From NCBI GenBank assembly GCA_001898465.1, contig MKTX01000008.1:1-64000 (forward strand): 64,000 nucleotides of DNA, written 5' to 3'. The stretch is from Sphingobacteriales bacterium 39-19 (GTDB lineage: Bacteria; Bacteroidota; Bacteroidia; Chitinophagales; Chitinophagaceae). Below, in pieces: positions 50,834-60,583 of the stretch; the stretch's first letter is position 1, and the number at the start of each line of letters is the position of its first letter. The notes under the pieces were generated by a model that saw only the letters and a program-made list of their open reading frames with translations, was not told where the DNA came from and made no database searches. Made by a program: the position numbers and the translations under genes.

Positions 50834-50863
50834 GAAGCCGGCAGTGCCCGGCTTCCTTTTTTT
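50834..50863 (+). terminator. Intrinsic terminator after ricT
   Basis: GAAGCCGG, 6-base loop, CCGGCTTC is a perfect 8-bp GC-rich stem, then C and seven T. It starts 8 bp after the ricT stop. Confidence 0.9.
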
Positions 50864-50936
50864 ATAAAGGCATTCGCAGCATATGATAGGATTACTGTAA
50901 ATTCATCATCTTTGCTTTAGCAGTAAAAAAAAATAC

Positions 50937-51854
50937 ATGTCAATTTCAGTTACGCATTTAACAAAAACCTATGGTAGCCAGGTAGCGGTAAATAATATTT
51001 CATTTACCATTGGCAAAGGAGAAGTGGTAGGTTTTTTAGGGCCTAATGGGGCAGGAAAATCTACCAGCATGAAAATGATTACGGGTTTTTTGCCTGCCGA
51101 TTCGGGAGAAATTGAAGTGTGTGGTATAAAAGTATCTCCCCATCATATTGCTTCTCATCGTAAAATTGGTTATTTACCCGAAGCAAACCCGCTCTATCAT
51201 GATATGTATGTAAGGGAGTATCTTGAATTTGTAAGTGGTATTTACCAAATAAAAGAGAAGGGAAAAAGAATTGAAGAAGTAATAAAAATGGTGGGGCTTA
51301 CGCCTGAATCGCATAAGAAAATAGGGCAGCTAAGCAAGGGTTATAAGCAAAGAGTAGGCCTGGCCGCCGCTTTAATTCACAACCCCGAAGTATTGATCTT
51401 AGATGAACCTACCAGTGGGCTGGATCCCAACCAAATTGTAGAAATACGAAATGTAATTCAAACCCTGGCTACAAATAAAACAATTCTTTTTTCGTCGCAT
51501 ATTATGCAGGAAGTAGAAGCTATGTGCAGCCGGGTAATTATTATTCATAAAGGAAATATTGTGGCAGATGACCGCCTTGACGCCCTCCGGGGTAATGAAG
51601 GCTTTGGCATTACCGTACGCTTTTCGCAACCTGTTGATGAACTGCAATTGCAAAAAATAAATGGCGTTCAGCAAGTACAGGCATTGGCAGCAAATACCTA
51701 CTCGCTGCACTGCCAGTATGCAGAGCCAGTAAAAAAGCATCTGCTCCAGTTTAGCATCCAGCATAATTTAGATATTGTAACATTACAAACCGAAAGCCGT
51801 AGCCTGGAAAATATCTTCCGGTCTCTTACCCTGTCACAGGAAGCATTGCAGTAA
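50937..51854 (+). CDS. gldA: ABC transporter ATPase, GldA-type
   Basis: 305 residues. Walker A GPNGAGKST, signature LSKGYKQRVGLAAALIHNP, Walker B VLILDEPTSGLDP, and H-loop SSHIMQE are all intact. Length and the start MSISVTHLTKTYGSQVAVNN match GldA, the ATPase that with GldF and GldG supports gliding motility in Bacteroidota. gldF and gldG are not in the window, so the gliding assignment rests on sequence resemblance alone; a general ABC-2-type export ATPase is the alternative. Confidence 0.8.
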   Translation: MSISVTHLTKTYGSQVAVNNISFTIGKGEVVGFLGPNGAGKSTSMKMITGFLPADSGEIEVCGIKVSPHHIASHRKIGYLPEANPLYHDMYVREYLEFVSGIYQIKEKGKRIEEVIKMVGLTPESHKKIGQLSKGYKQRVGLAAALIHNPEVLILDEPTSGLDPNQIVEIRNVIQTLATNKTILFSSHIMQEVEAMCSRVIIIHKGNIVADDRLDALRGNEGFGITVRFSQPVDELQLQKINGVQQVQALAANTYSLHCQYAEPVKKHLLQFSIQHNLDIVTLQTESRSLENIFRSLTLSQEALQ

Positions 51855-51990
51855 AAAAGGAAATCGTTTTTTTAGGATGTGTTATTTTATGGATACAATT
51901 TCTACTCTTATAAAATAGTACTTACCCCGTGTAAATACTATTGATTAAATGAACGGAATTTCAATTCTGTAAAATAGTAAGATTAATAAA

Positions 51991-52016
51991 AAAGCCGTTG
52001 CAAAAACAACGGCTTT
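51991..52016 (-). terminator. Terminator of the respiratory operon
   Basis: AAAGCCGTTG, 6-base loop, CAACGGCTTT: a perfect 10-bp stem. On the minus strand it is followed by TTTATTAAT, 20 bp after the stop of the subunit IV gene. On the plus strand it could also stop gldA transcripts, so it may be bidirectional. A 10-bp direct repeat TAAAATAGTA lies nearby (51911-51920 and 51970-51979). Confidence 0.8.
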
Positions 52017-52035
52017 AACATGTACATGAAATATG

Positions 52036-52470
52036 TTATGGTTTTTGCCCGGGCATAGCCGAAGCAGGTGCATGATGTTTTATATTTTCAATATTGGGGC
52101 GGCTATGCGCATCAGTATTACGCAAAGTTCTCCAGCTATCACCATCCCATAAAAATGCAATAATGAACCAAACAAATAATATGAGGGGGGTTACAATGGT
52201 CATAATCATATTACGAACTTCATCGCCCAGGTGCATAAAAACAGATACAATGTAATAGGCTTTAAATAAGGTAAGGATGCATATTACCCCTTTTACAAAT
52301 AAGATAAGCCCTTCGTTACCTCCATACCAATGCCTGGCGTGGCCGTAACCAAGTAATAGTTCTGCGGCTGTAAGAACAGAGAGAAGCCAAAATACTTTCC
52401 AAATCCGGCTTGTATTTTCTGCAGGCGCATGCTCAAAAGTAATTTCGGATGTTGCTGAATGATTGCTCAT
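52036..52470 (-). CDS. Cytochrome c oxidase subunit IV-like protein
   Basis: 144 residues with three membrane helices (FWLLSVLTAAELLLGYG, LILFVKGVICILTLFKAYYI and MIMTIVTPLILFVWFIIAFLW). Sequence and position at the end of the cox operon fit the prokaryotic subunit IV (COX4_pro/CyoD-like) family, which stabilises the oxidase. 28-bp gap after the second subunit III gene; last gene before the hairpin terminator. Confidence 0.85.
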   Translation of the reverse strand: MSNHSATSEITFEHAPAENTSRIWKVFWLLSVLTAAELLLGYGHARHWYGGNEGLILFVKGVICILTLFKAYYIVSVFMHLGDEVRNMIMTIVTPLILFVWFIIAFLWDGDSWRTLRNTDAHSRPNIENIKHHAPASAMPGQKP

Positions 52471-52498
52471 GATAATATAAACTCAGTTTTTTTGAATG

Positions 52499-53260
52499 TT
52501 AAATAAGGTAGAAACACAGGAATACAAATACCCATACAAGATCTACAAAATGCCAGTATAGCCCTGCTTTTTCTATCATTTCATAATGCCCCCGCTGATC
52601 AAAATGCCCCAGCCTGGTTTTAATAAGCATAATGGTATTTACCAGTACCCCGGTAAACACGTGAAAGCCATGAAAGCCGGTAATACCAAAGAAATAACCG
52701 CCAAATGCTACCGGCCCGGGTGTGGTTACATGTTCTGATGCGGCCAATCCCAATGCCGATAATTGTTCATGCGGTACTGCCGGTCCCCATGGGTTTTTAG
52801 ATACGGTGGTTCCCCAGGTTTCAAGCGCTCCATTTACTAATACTTTATGTTCGCCTGTAATTAAATGCGTCCATTCCCAGGCCTGGCAACTTAAGAATGC
52901 AATACCCCCCAGGATGGTTAAGATCATATATTTTTCTACCCCTTTCCGGTTCATATGCCGCCCTTCATGTACCGCCAGCACCATGGTTACAGAACTAAAG
53001 ATGAGGATAAAAGTCATTAAACTTACAAAGGAAAGAGGTAAGTCCTGGTGACCAAAACCCGGAAATGCATTAAACACCTGGTTGGGATCGGGCCAAAAGT
53101 TTACGCTAAAGCGAATGGTACCATAGCTTATAAGGAATGCACCAAAAGTAAACGCATCGCTCATTAAAAAATACCACATCATCACTTTACCGTATGTAGC
53201 ATTAAAAGGGCTTTTACCCCCTGCCCACCATTTTGTTCCCTGAACTGTTGTTGTTGACAT
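52499..53260 (-). CDS. Cytochrome c oxidase subunit III (second copy)
   Basis: 253 residues, about six membrane helices. Subunit III marks: GKVMMWYFLMSDAFTFGAF, the conserved Glu/His in AVHEGRHMN, and the C-terminal GFHVFTGVLVN and GLYWHFVDLVWVFVFLCFY. It belongs to the oxidase core together with CoxA and CoxB. Two consecutive subunit III-like genes of different length are usual in Bacteroidota operons of this type. Confidence 0.92.
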   Translation of the reverse strand: MSTTTVQGTKWWAGGKSPFNATYGKVMMWYFLMSDAFTFGAFLISYGTIRFSVNFWPDPNQVFNAFPGFGHQDLPLSFVSLMTFILIFSSVTMVLAVHEGRHMNRKGVEKYMILTILGGIAFLSCQAWEWTHLITGEHKVLVNGALETWGTTVSKNPWGPAVPHEQLSALGLAASEHVTTPGPVAFGGYFFGITGFHGFHVFTGVLVNTIMLIKTRLGHFDQRGHYEMIEKAGLYWHFVDLVWVFVFLCFYLI

Positions 53261-53294
53261 ATTATGTAAATTCTAATACCTAAATTATTTTACG

Positions 53295-53861
53295 CTATTT
53301 GATCATTAATAAAAAAAGAAATAAATAAATCCACAAAGCATCTACAAAGTGCCAGTAAGTACTGGTTAATTCCATTGGCACAAGGCTATAGTTTCTTATT
53401 TTTTTACCAAATGCTTTTAGCATCATCACCAATAAAACAATAACGCCGCCCAGCACATGGGCCGCATGCAAACCCACAATTACCCATAAAAACGAATAGG
53501 ACACATTGGATTTTACGGAGTGACCCAGGTTGAGCATTTGTATAAAGCCAATCAGCTGCAAAATAATAAACAGCACCCCCAGGAAAAAAGTTACTGCCAT
53601 TAATGTTCTGTACCGTAACATGAGCCTGGCCTTAAAAGCTTTTTGCGCCAGCCAGATGCTCATGCTGCTGAACAGGATAACAGCCGTGCTATACCAAAAA
53701 ACAATGGGCAGGTTAAAACTCTCCCAGCCTGCCTGGCTCCTCTTTACAATATAAGCGCTGGTTAAGCCGGCAAACATCATTAAGATGCTGCCAATGCCTA
53801 CCCATAATGTAAATTTATGAGGGTGTATTTTATTTCTTTGTTCCATGGCCACTGCACTCAT
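53295..53861 (-). CDS. Cytochrome c oxidase subunit III-like protein (first copy)
   Basis: 188 residues with five helices (FTLWVGIGSILMMFAGLTSAY, VFWYSTAVILFSSMSIWLA, TFFLGVLFIILQLIGFI, LWVIVGLHAAHVLGG, YWHFVDALWIYLFLFLLMI; each quoted in part). The paired LHAAHVLGG and TYWHFVDALW motifs are those of the shorter CyoC-like subunit III. Start at 53861; a Met five codons in is also possible. It lies 29 bp after ctaB. Confidence 0.9.
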   Translation of the reverse strand: MSAVAMEQRNKIHPHKFTLWVGIGSILMMFAGLTSAYIVKRSQAGWESFNLPIVFWYSTAVILFSSMSIWLAQKAFKARLMLRYRTLMAVTFFLGVLFIILQLIGFIQMLNLGHSVKSNVSYSFLWVIVGLHAAHVLGGVIVLLVMMLKAFGKKIRNYSLVPMELTSTYWHFVDALWIYLFLFLLMIK

Positions 53862-53890
53862 ACCGCTTATTGATTCTTTATTTTAAAAAT

Positions 53891-54799
53891 TTAAACTCCT
53901 TTATCAGCATACATGCTGAGTAATACGATCATCAGGTAAAAATATGAACTAAACATAACCAGCCGGGCGCTTCTACTATTCATTTTCACCAATAATTTCA
54001 AACTTACGCCTACCATCCAAACATTGCATACAAACAAGATCCAGAAACTTACCATGCCACTTATTCCATAGTAGTAAGGCAACATACCCACTGGTATCAT
54101 CATCAAACTATACATTACGGATTGTATGGCCGTAAACCGGGTAGGTCCTTTATCAGCAGGCAATAACTTAAAACCGGCTTTACTATAATCCTTATGTGCC
54201 AGCCAGGCAATAGCCCAAAAATGGGGGAACTGCCATAAGAACTGGATGGCAAACAAAATCCATCCACCCGCACTAAAACTATCAGTGGCTGCTACCCACC
54301 CAATCAGGCAGGGAAAAGCCCCGGGAATAGCTCCCACCAATACCGCTATGGAGTTTACTTTTTTAAGCGGGGTATAAATAAACCCGTATAAAAATAAACT
54401 GAACAAACTGAGCATAGCGCTTTGAAAATTGAAAAAATACCAAAGCATACCCACGCCCAAAGCTGCTGCAATGCCGGCAAATGTATAGGCTTCTGCCTGC
54501 GACATTCTGCCTGCTGCAACCGGTCTTTTGGCGGTACGCATCATCATGGCATCTGTATCTTTTTCCATGGATTGGTTAATGGCATTGGATGCACCCGTAA
54601 CCAGCATACCTGCTATAAAAAGTAAAAGAACTTGTAGTAAGTCAAATCTCACATTGGGGGCAATCAGGTAACTTACTACGGTACTGAATACCACCATAAA
54701 ACTTAAAGTGAACTTGATCAATAAAAAATAATCTTTCACTTTACTTGCCAGTGCAAAACTGGATGAACCGGCTATGGGGTTATTCTCCTGATGCTCCAT
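53891..54799 (-). CDS. ctaB: Protoheme IX farnesyltransferase (heme O synthase)
   Basis: 302 residues, about eight to nine membrane helices. The UbiA-family Asp-rich motif is NAINQSMEKDTDAMMMRT, and the second loop KDYSKAGFKLLPADKGPTRF (in part) holds the other conserved residues. It attaches farnesyl to heme B, giving heme O, the precursor of heme A used by the aa3 oxidase encoded around it. It stands between coxA and subunit III. CtaA (heme A synthase) is not in the window. Confidence 0.95.
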   Translation of the reverse strand: MEHQENNPIAGSSSFALASKVKDYFLLIKFTLSFMVVFSTVVSYLIAPNVRFDLLQVLLLFIAGMLVTGASNAINQSMEKDTDAMMMRTAKRPVAAGRMSQAEAYTFAGIAAALGVGMLWYFFNFQSAMLSLFSLFLYGFIYTPLKKVNSIAVLVGAIPGAFPCLIGWVAATDSFSAGGWILFAIQFLWQFPHFWAIAWLAHKDYSKAGFKLLPADKGPTRFTAIQSVMYSLMMIPVGMLPYYYGISGMVSFWILFVCNVWMVGVSLKLLVKMNSRSARLVMFSSYFYLMIVLLSMYADKGV

Positions 54800-54904
54800 G
54801 AATCACTCTCTTTACGCCCCGTATTTTATTAATCCGGGAGCCTTCATCTGTTATTTTATTTCCAACATTTTCACTCGCTCCTATTCAAAACAATTTTTTA
54901 GTCT

Positions 54905-56704
54905 TTAATGAACGGACTCATTTTCTCCCACGGCTTCTGTTTGCGGAATAAAGTCACGCCCATCTTTAGAATAATCATAAGGCCAACGGTGTACTTCGGG
55001 AATCTCGCCTTCCCAGTTACCATGGCCGGGGTTAATCGGTGTTGTCCATTCCAGAGTAGTGGCACCCCAGGGATTGGTAGAAGTAACTTTCCTGCCTTTA
55101 AACATGCTATAAAAGAAATTTACAACAAACAGCAATTGCGTAATAAATACGATGATTGCTACAATGGAAATAAATTCATTAAGCCCGCCAAACATTTTAA
55201 ATGATTCCCAATTGGCAAAATCATAATACCTGCGTGGCATGCCTGCAAGCCCTTCGTAATGCATGGGCCAAAATATTAAGTAGGCACCTATCAGGGTAAT
55301 CCAAAAATGAACATAGGCCAGTGTATTATTCATATACCTTCCAAACATTTTAGGGAACCAATGATACAGGCCCGCAAACATTCCAAAGAACGAGGCCACA
55401 CCCATTACTAAGTGAAAGTGGGCAATATTAAAATAAGTATCATGCAAATGAATATCTAAGCTGGAGTTACCCAGGTAAATACCGGTAAGCCCGCCACTTA
55501 TAAATAAACTTACAAACCCGATTGCGAAAAGCATACCCGGTGTAAAACGAATATTACCCCGCCATAAGGTAGTAAGCCAGTTAAATACTTTGATGGACGA
55601 AGGAACAGCAATTAATAAAGTAAGGAGCACAAATACAGCCCCGGCAAAAGGGTTCATTCCGGTAACAAACATATGGTGTGCCCACACCAGGAAGGCCAGG
55701 ATACAAATAGCAAACAAGGATCCCACCATCGCCATATATCCAAATATGGGTTTGCGGCTGTTTACAGAAATTATTTCTGAAGCCATACCCATGGCTGGCA
55801 ACAGGATAATATACACTTCAGGATGCCCCAGGAACCAGAATAAATGCTGGAATAATATGGCGCTTCCCCCTTCATTTGGTAAAATTTTTCCGGCCACCAC
55901 AATATCACTTAAGAAAAAGCTGGTACCCAGGTTCCGGTCAAAAATCAAAAGAATAACGCCTGAAAATAATACCGGGAAAGACAAAACCCCTAATATGGCC
56001 GTAAAAAATAATCCCCAAATCGTTAATGGCATACGGGTCATACTCATTCCCTTTGTACGCATATTTAAGATAGTGGTAATATAATTTAAGCCGCCCAGTA
56101 ATGAGGATATGATAAAGGTTGCCATTGAAATAAGCCATAAATCCATCCCGGTCTTACTTCCTTCAGAAGCTTCGCCGAGTGCGCTTAAAGGCGGGTACAC
56201 CGTCCATCCGCCGCTGGCAGGGCCGGTTTGTACAAATAAAGAAGATAGCATAATTACAGATGCAATAAAGAAGAACCAATAGCTTAACATGTTCAGCATG
56301 GGAGAAGCCATATCCCGGGCCCCAATTTGAAGGGGTATTAAAAAGTTTGCAAATGTACCGCTCAGGCCGGCCGTTAATACAAAGAACACCAAAACGGTTC
56401 CATGCATAGTCACTAAGGCATAATAAAATTCGGGGTGCAGTTTACCTCCTGTTGCCCAATGGCCAAAAATATCTTCCAGCCAGGGAAAAGTGCTTTCGGG
56501 AAACCCTAATTGCAAACGGAACACCACCGAAAAGAAGCCCCCAATGATGGCCCAGATGATGCCAGTAATTACAAATTGCTTAGAGATCATTTTATGATCC
56601 TGGCTAAAAATATATTTAGTAATAAAAGGTTCGTGATGATGCACATGCGCTGCGTGTGCTCCTGCATGTGCCTGTGATTCCTGTAATGTAATTGCGGTGC
56701 TCAT
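54905..56704 (-). CDS. ctaD: Cytochrome c oxidase subunit I
   Basis: 599 residues, twelve or more helices. Ligands: heme a H101 and H431, CuB H294, H343 and H344, heme a3 H429, and the cross-linked Tyr298 in GHPEVYII. The Glu of GHPE marks the A1 type with D-channel glutamate. The His-rich soluble N-terminus (HAGAHAAHVHHHEP) is unusual and might bind metal. It is 34 bp after subunit II and is the catalytic subunit reducing oxygen to water with proton pumping. Confidence 0.97.
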   Translation of the reverse strand: MSTAITLQESQAHAGAHAAHVHHHEPFITKYIFSQDHKMISKQFVITGIIWAIIGGFFSVVFRLQLGFPESTFPWLEDIFGHWATGGKLHPEFYYALVTMHGTVLVFFVLTAGLSGTFANFLIPLQIGARDMASPMLNMLSYWFFFIASVIMLSSLFVQTGPASGGWTVYPPLSALGEASEGSKTGMDLWLISMATFIISSLLGGLNYITTILNMRTKGMSMTRMPLTIWGLFFTAILGVLSFPVLFSGVILLIFDRNLGTSFFLSDIVVAGKILPNEGGSAILFQHLFWFLGHPEVYIILLPAMGMASEIISVNSRKPIFGYMAMVGSLFAICILAFLVWAHHMFVTGMNPFAGAVFVLLTLLIAVPSSIKVFNWLTTLWRGNIRFTPGMLFAIGFVSLFISGGLTGIYLGNSSLDIHLHDTYFNIAHFHLVMGVASFFGMFAGLYHWFPKMFGRYMNNTLAYVHFWITLIGAYLIFWPMHYEGLAGMPRRYYDFANWESFKMFGGLNEFISIVAIIVFITQLLFVVNFFYSMFKGRKVTSTNPWGATTLEWTTPINPGHGNWEGEIPEVHRWPYDYSKDGRDFIPQTEAVGENESVH

Positions 56705-56738
56705 GTATTTATATTTTTTCCCGGTAGGAGAATCTATT

Positions 56739-57815
56739 TTAATGTTTTACTTCCAGTTTTGCTACTGTCTTTTCTGTGGGTTCAGCTTTTGTTATTTGAA
56801 TACTGTTCCCAATGGCTGCGGGTGCCGTAGCATTTTGCGCCATCAACGTGGCATATTCCGATTTTTGGGCGGCTAACCATCTTTTATATTCTTCTTTTGT
56901 TTCTACCACTATTACGCCCCTCATTGTAAAATGCCCTTTACCACACATTTGATCACAGCTGATCTCGTATACAAAATTGGGGTTTCCCGTACGTTTTTGC
57001 ATTTGCTTGGTAGTGTACTTGGGGGTAAACCAAAGTGTGGTAGGAATACCCGGAACGGCATCCATTTTTAACCTGAAATGAGAAAGCCCCACATCATGTA
57101 TAACATCCATAGAATTTATAACCAGTTTTACCGGCACACCTACGGGCAAATGCATTTCTGATGTACGAATATCATCATGACTTGCCGGGTCATTAAAATC
57201 TACCCCTAAAGTATTCCCTGATGGATTATTATATAATTTATAATTTTTTTTACCCAACACATTGTCTTTACCCGGATAGCGCATATCCCACCCAAACTGG
57301 TGACCGGTGATTTCAACTACATGTGCATTTTTAGGAGGTTCGCCGGTAAGTTTAAACCATAGCCTTAATCCAAATACCACCAGGATCATAAATGTAATAG
57401 CGGGTACGGTTGTCCAAAGTATTTCTAATTTATTATTATGCGGATAATAAAATGCTTTTTTACCTTCTTTTTCCTGGTACCGGAAAGAGAACCAAAATAG
57501 TAAAATTTGGGTAATAAAGAAGGCCAACCCTGTAATGGCAATGGTAACCATTAGTAAGGTATCAATAGATTCTCCCTCTACCGAAGCGGATCCCTGGGGA
57601 ATTAAGGTTTTACCATAATATAAATGATTACAGTACCATACCCCAATAAGGCCCAGGATCAGGAAGGTTATCATTAAAAACCCATTGATCTTATTATTTT
57701 GTTTGCGGGAGGCTTCTTCTCCTTTCAAAACGCTTACATATTCGCTCGCTTTTGAAATTTGGAATATTACCACAAATAGAATAACACAAATCGCAATTAA
57801 AAAAAATGCCGTCAT
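56739..57815 (-). CDS. ctaC: Cytochrome c oxidase subunit II
   Basis: 358 residues, with two extra N-terminal helices before the usual two (four in all). The cupredoxin domain carries the CuA ligands HDVGLSHF and CDQMCGKGHFTM. No CxxCH heme motif follows, so it is an aa3- rather than caa3-type subunit; the electron donor is probably the ActE or ActA cytochrome domain of alternative complex III. It begins the oxidase half of the operon, 102 bp after actF. Confidence 0.95.
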   Translation of the reverse strand: MTAFFLIAICVILFVVIFQISKASEYVSVLKGEEASRKQNNKINGFLMITFLILGLIGVWYCNHLYYGKTLIPQGSASVEGESIDTLLMVTIAITGLAFFITQILLFWFSFRYQEKEGKKAFYYPHNNKLEILWTTVPAITFMILVVFGLRLWFKLTGEPPKNAHVVEITGHQFGWDMRYPGKDNVLGKKNYKLYNNPSGNTLGVDFNDPASHDDIRTSEMHLPVGVPVKLVINSMDVIHDVGLSHFRLKMDAVPGIPTTLWFTPKYTTKQMQKRTGNPNFVYEISCDQMCGKGHFTMRGVIVVETKEEYKRWLAAQKSEYATLMAQNATAPAAIGNSIQITKAEPTEKTVAKLEVKH

Positions 57816-57917
57816 TTTATAAAATTTATCAGGCCATTATAAGGCGCTGGCTCATTAATATTTCTCTTTTTATACTTATTTGCTATAACTCAAAGTTAAC
57901 TTAAAATTACAGTTCGA

Positions 57918-59171
57918 TCAGGTGTGGTGAATCATACTCTCTTTCAGGTAAGGATTGTTCTTAGCCAATAAAGAGTTCCGGGTAATGTAACGGCCCACAC
58001 CCCACATAATAATACCTATAAATAAGGCAGCAATTCCCAATTCAAATGGCATTAATTGAGCATTTTCATGTAATACGCCCGGCATTACCATTTGGTAAAA
58101 ATTAATCCACTGGCCAAAGATGACAAGGATACACATGAATAGCATGAGCGTCCAGTTTCTTTTGGTACTTTTTTTCATTAATATAATTAATGGGCAAAGG
58201 AAATTTAAAATAAGGTTTAAGAAAAATAATCCATGGTAGGGTCCGCTTTTTTCGGCGGTACCAATTCGGTCAATAAAATACCGGGTTTCTTCTGTTTGGT
58301 TACTATACCAAATAAGCATGTATTGCGAAAACCACAGGTAGGTCCAGAATATAGAGAATGCAAAAATAAATTTACCGATATCGTGCAAATGTTCATCGGT
58401 AACATATTCTAATTGATTTTGATTGCGCAGGTAAATAACAAAGATGCCAATAAGCGATAAGCCCGATACAAAAGTACTTGCAAAAGTGTACCAGCTATAC
58501 ATGGTGCTATACCAATGAGCATCTAAACTCATTAACCATAACCAGGGTGTAGTAGAGGCCACTGTAAGGCCAAATACAACTGTAAACAAGGAAGCCCAAA
58601 CGGTATTTTTCCAAACCCATTTTTTACCTGTTTCATAATCCATGGTACCCATGGCATCAGACTCCAGGCTAAACTTTCTCATTTTTTGTCCCAGTAACCA
58701 CCACAGGCCTATTGAAACGGTAGAGGCAATTAAAAAGAACCCGGGATTTAAAAAGCCTTCTTTGCCCTTTAATATTTTATCGTGGGCAACGGCTTCTTTA
58801 TCTAACCAATGGTAGATATCGGTACGGCCGCCAAAAACGATACACATTAATATGATTAAAGTAATAGCTCCCAGAATAGGAACCAGGCTGCTTATGGCCT
58901 CGGGTACCCTGCGAAAAGCAACCTGCCATCCGCCATGTGCCATAGTAGTAACACAAATAAAAAACATAGATGCATTAACCGTCAATAACCAGTAGGTACT
59001 ATTTTGCAATAGTACCGCCCAAAAACGGGTACTGTTTACATTCTCGCCATGGCCGGCATGGGCGGTAGGGTGGTACATAATCAATCCCCATAAAAGAGCA
59101 AGAACGCCTGCTATGAGCAAGGCCATTGTCCATTTTTTATATGCTCCCGGTAATTCAAATTGTTGGTTCAT
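57918..59171 (-). CDS. actF: Alternative complex III subunit F (quinol:cytochrome c oxidoreductase membrane subunit)
   Basis: 417 residues, about ten membrane helices (for example MALLIAGVLALLWGLIMY, FFLIASTVSIGLWWLLG, WLTVVFG type). NrfD-like fold; conserved HPTAHAGHGENVN after TM1 and PWLWLMSLDAHWYSTMYSWY (in part). It forms the membrane part of ACIII together with ActC and takes part in quinol oxidation. 46-bp gaps link it to actE. Confidence 0.9.
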   Translation of the reverse strand: MNQQFELPGAYKKWTMALLIAGVLALLWGLIMYHPTAHAGHGENVNSTRFWAVLLQNSTYWLLTVNASMFFICVTTMAHGGWQVAFRRVPEAISSLVPILGAITLIILMCIVFGGRTDIYHWLDKEAVAHDKILKGKEGFLNPGFFLIASTVSIGLWWLLGQKMRKFSLESDAMGTMDYETGKKWVWKNTVWASLFTVVFGLTVASTTPWLWLMSLDAHWYSTMYSWYTFASTFVSGLSLIGIFVIYLRNQNQLEYVTDEHLHDIGKFIFAFSIFWTYLWFSQYMLIWYSNQTEETRYFIDRIGTAEKSGPYHGLFFLNLILNFLCPLIILMKKSTKRNWTLMLFMCILVIFGQWINFYQMVMPGVLHENAQLMPFELGIAALFIGIIMWGVGRYITRNSLLAKNNPYLKESMIHHT

Positions 59172-59217
59172 CTAAAAAAATTATTTTTGTTTTGATGAGT
59201 GTAAAACTCAATCTGAT

Positions 59218-59868
59218 TTATTTCTTTGCTGTTGTATCTTTTGTTGCTCCTGCTGTCATTGTACTATCAGCAGCCATGGCTACTTCGGTTCCCTGTAAAC
59301 TGCGTATATATTTAATTACTTCCCAGCGTTGTTTACGATCTAGTTGTGAAGCATAACTACCCATATTGTTTTTGCCATAGGTTATTGAATAAAACATGGT
59401 GCCATCACTCATCAGTTTATATACATCACCGGTAAGGTTTGCCACCCCGGGTACTTTGGCTGCCAGCGGTCCCTGGCCGGTTCCTTTTGCATCATGACAA
59501 ATGGCACAATTAATATTATATAAGCGGCCTGCTTCCTGCAAAGATGCTTTGGTAATTCCTGTAATGGGGTTTTCTACTTTAGCGCTTAAACGATACCCAA
59601 CGGTATCATGGGCAATCATATAAGGATAAAGCTCACCTCTCTTGATGGTACCGGCAGGGGGCATAGCGTTGTAATAGATTTTTTTACCGCCCACTTTATC
59701 GGGGTTGGTTGTAAATTTATTACTGTCTAATTGGGCATAGGATTCAAATGCCCTGCTATAAGCCATGTCTGGCATATAAACTCTACCCGGGTCCCGATCG
59801 CTTCCGCAACCAACGGTAGCTATTGCTGCTACCAGTAAGCCCGCCATTAAATAAGTGATTCGTTTCAT
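59218..59868 (-). CDS. actE: Alternative complex III subunit E, monoheme cytochrome c lipoprotein
   Basis: 216 residues. Lipoprotein signal ending VAAIATVGC with Cys21. One heme c site, C121-AI-C124-H125 (NCAICHDAKG), and a likely axial M169 (YGKNNMGSYASQL). The tail is Thr/Ala-rich. It carries electrons from the ACIII core to the oxidase CuA. The lipid anchor matches known ActE. Confidence 0.93.
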   Translation of the reverse strand: MKRITYLMAGLLVAAIATVGCGSDRDPGRVYMPDMAYSRAFESYAQLDSNKFTTNPDKVGGKKIYYNAMPPAGTIKRGELYPYMIAHDTVGYRLSAKVENPITGITKASLQEAGRLYNINCAICHDAKGTGQGPLAAKVPGVANLTGDVYKLMSDGTMFYSITYGKNNMGSYASQLDRKQRWEVIKYIRSLQGTEVAMAADSTMTAGATKDTTAKK

Positions 59869-59919
59869 TTGTTATATATCAGCCTGCTTTTTCAGCAGGA
59901 TTGGTTATACAATATTTAA

Positions 59920-60510
59920 TTAAAATCCTACTTCGTCCCGATACAATTTTTGTTCTGTATCATACCGGCCAATCCACCATCCCGTTTCTGCTTCCTGTAT
60001 ATTAATATCTTCGGCGCCAGCACTGTTTAAAAATCCCTGCAGCTCTGCTTCGCTTGTATTGGGTGTACATTCTATAGCCATTACAAATTTATCATCGGTA
60101 GCCCGCAGGCTAAAATGATGTTTTTTTACAAAGGGCGCCAGGGTACACAGGTAACAAAATGTAAGCGTCATACCAATTGCCGAGAACAATACTGTTAATT
60201 CAAAAGTAATGGGAATCCAGGCGGGCAATGCAAAATGTGGCTTACCCCCAATATTGAGCGGCCAGCTTTTTGTAAATATCCAGCTGATAAATCCCAGGGC
60301 AGTGGCAGTACCCAAAGTTCCATAGATAAACCCTGCGGTATGGATACTTGTTTCCCTTATACCCAGTGCATGATCTAACCCATGTATGGGGAAGGGGGTA
60401 TATACATCATGTATTTTGTACCCCGCTTTGCGTACATTTTTTACTGCGGGAAAGAGTACTTTTTCATCTGAAAAAGAACCTACCACAAATTTTTTTCTTC
60501 CTCCAGCCAT
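59920..60510 (-). CDS. actD: Alternative complex III subunit D (DUF3341)
   Basis: 196 residues. Soluble N-terminal region KKFVVGSFSDEKVLFPAVKN, a proline-rich YTPFPIHGLDHALGI, two membrane helices (GFIYGTLGTATALGFISWIF and PITFELTVLFSAIGMTLTFCY, in part) and a C-terminal ferredoxin-like alpha/beta part. This is the DUF3341 pattern of ActD. A structural subunit that helps anchor ActA/ActE. Confidence 0.92.
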   Translation of the reverse strand: MAGGRKKFVVGSFSDEKVLFPAVKNVRKAGYKIHDVYTPFPIHGLDHALGIRETSIHTAGFIYGTLGTATALGFISWIFTKSWPLNIGGKPHFALPAWIPITFELTVLFSAIGMTLTFCYLCTLAPFVKKHHFSLRATDDKFVMAIECTPNTSEAELQGFLNSAGAEDINIQEAETGWWIGRYDTEQKLYRDEVGF

Positions 60511-60583
60511 AATATAATAATCTTATAATATTTTTTAATGCCTTCTTGCTGCTATTTCTTTTTCTCTAAAAACTTTTATTTAT

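Noticed and set aside
50500..50920. Several long frames on both strands over the ricT tail
   Set aside because: Produced by the GC-rich repetitive codons of the RG/PQ tail; the RicT frame explains the sequence.
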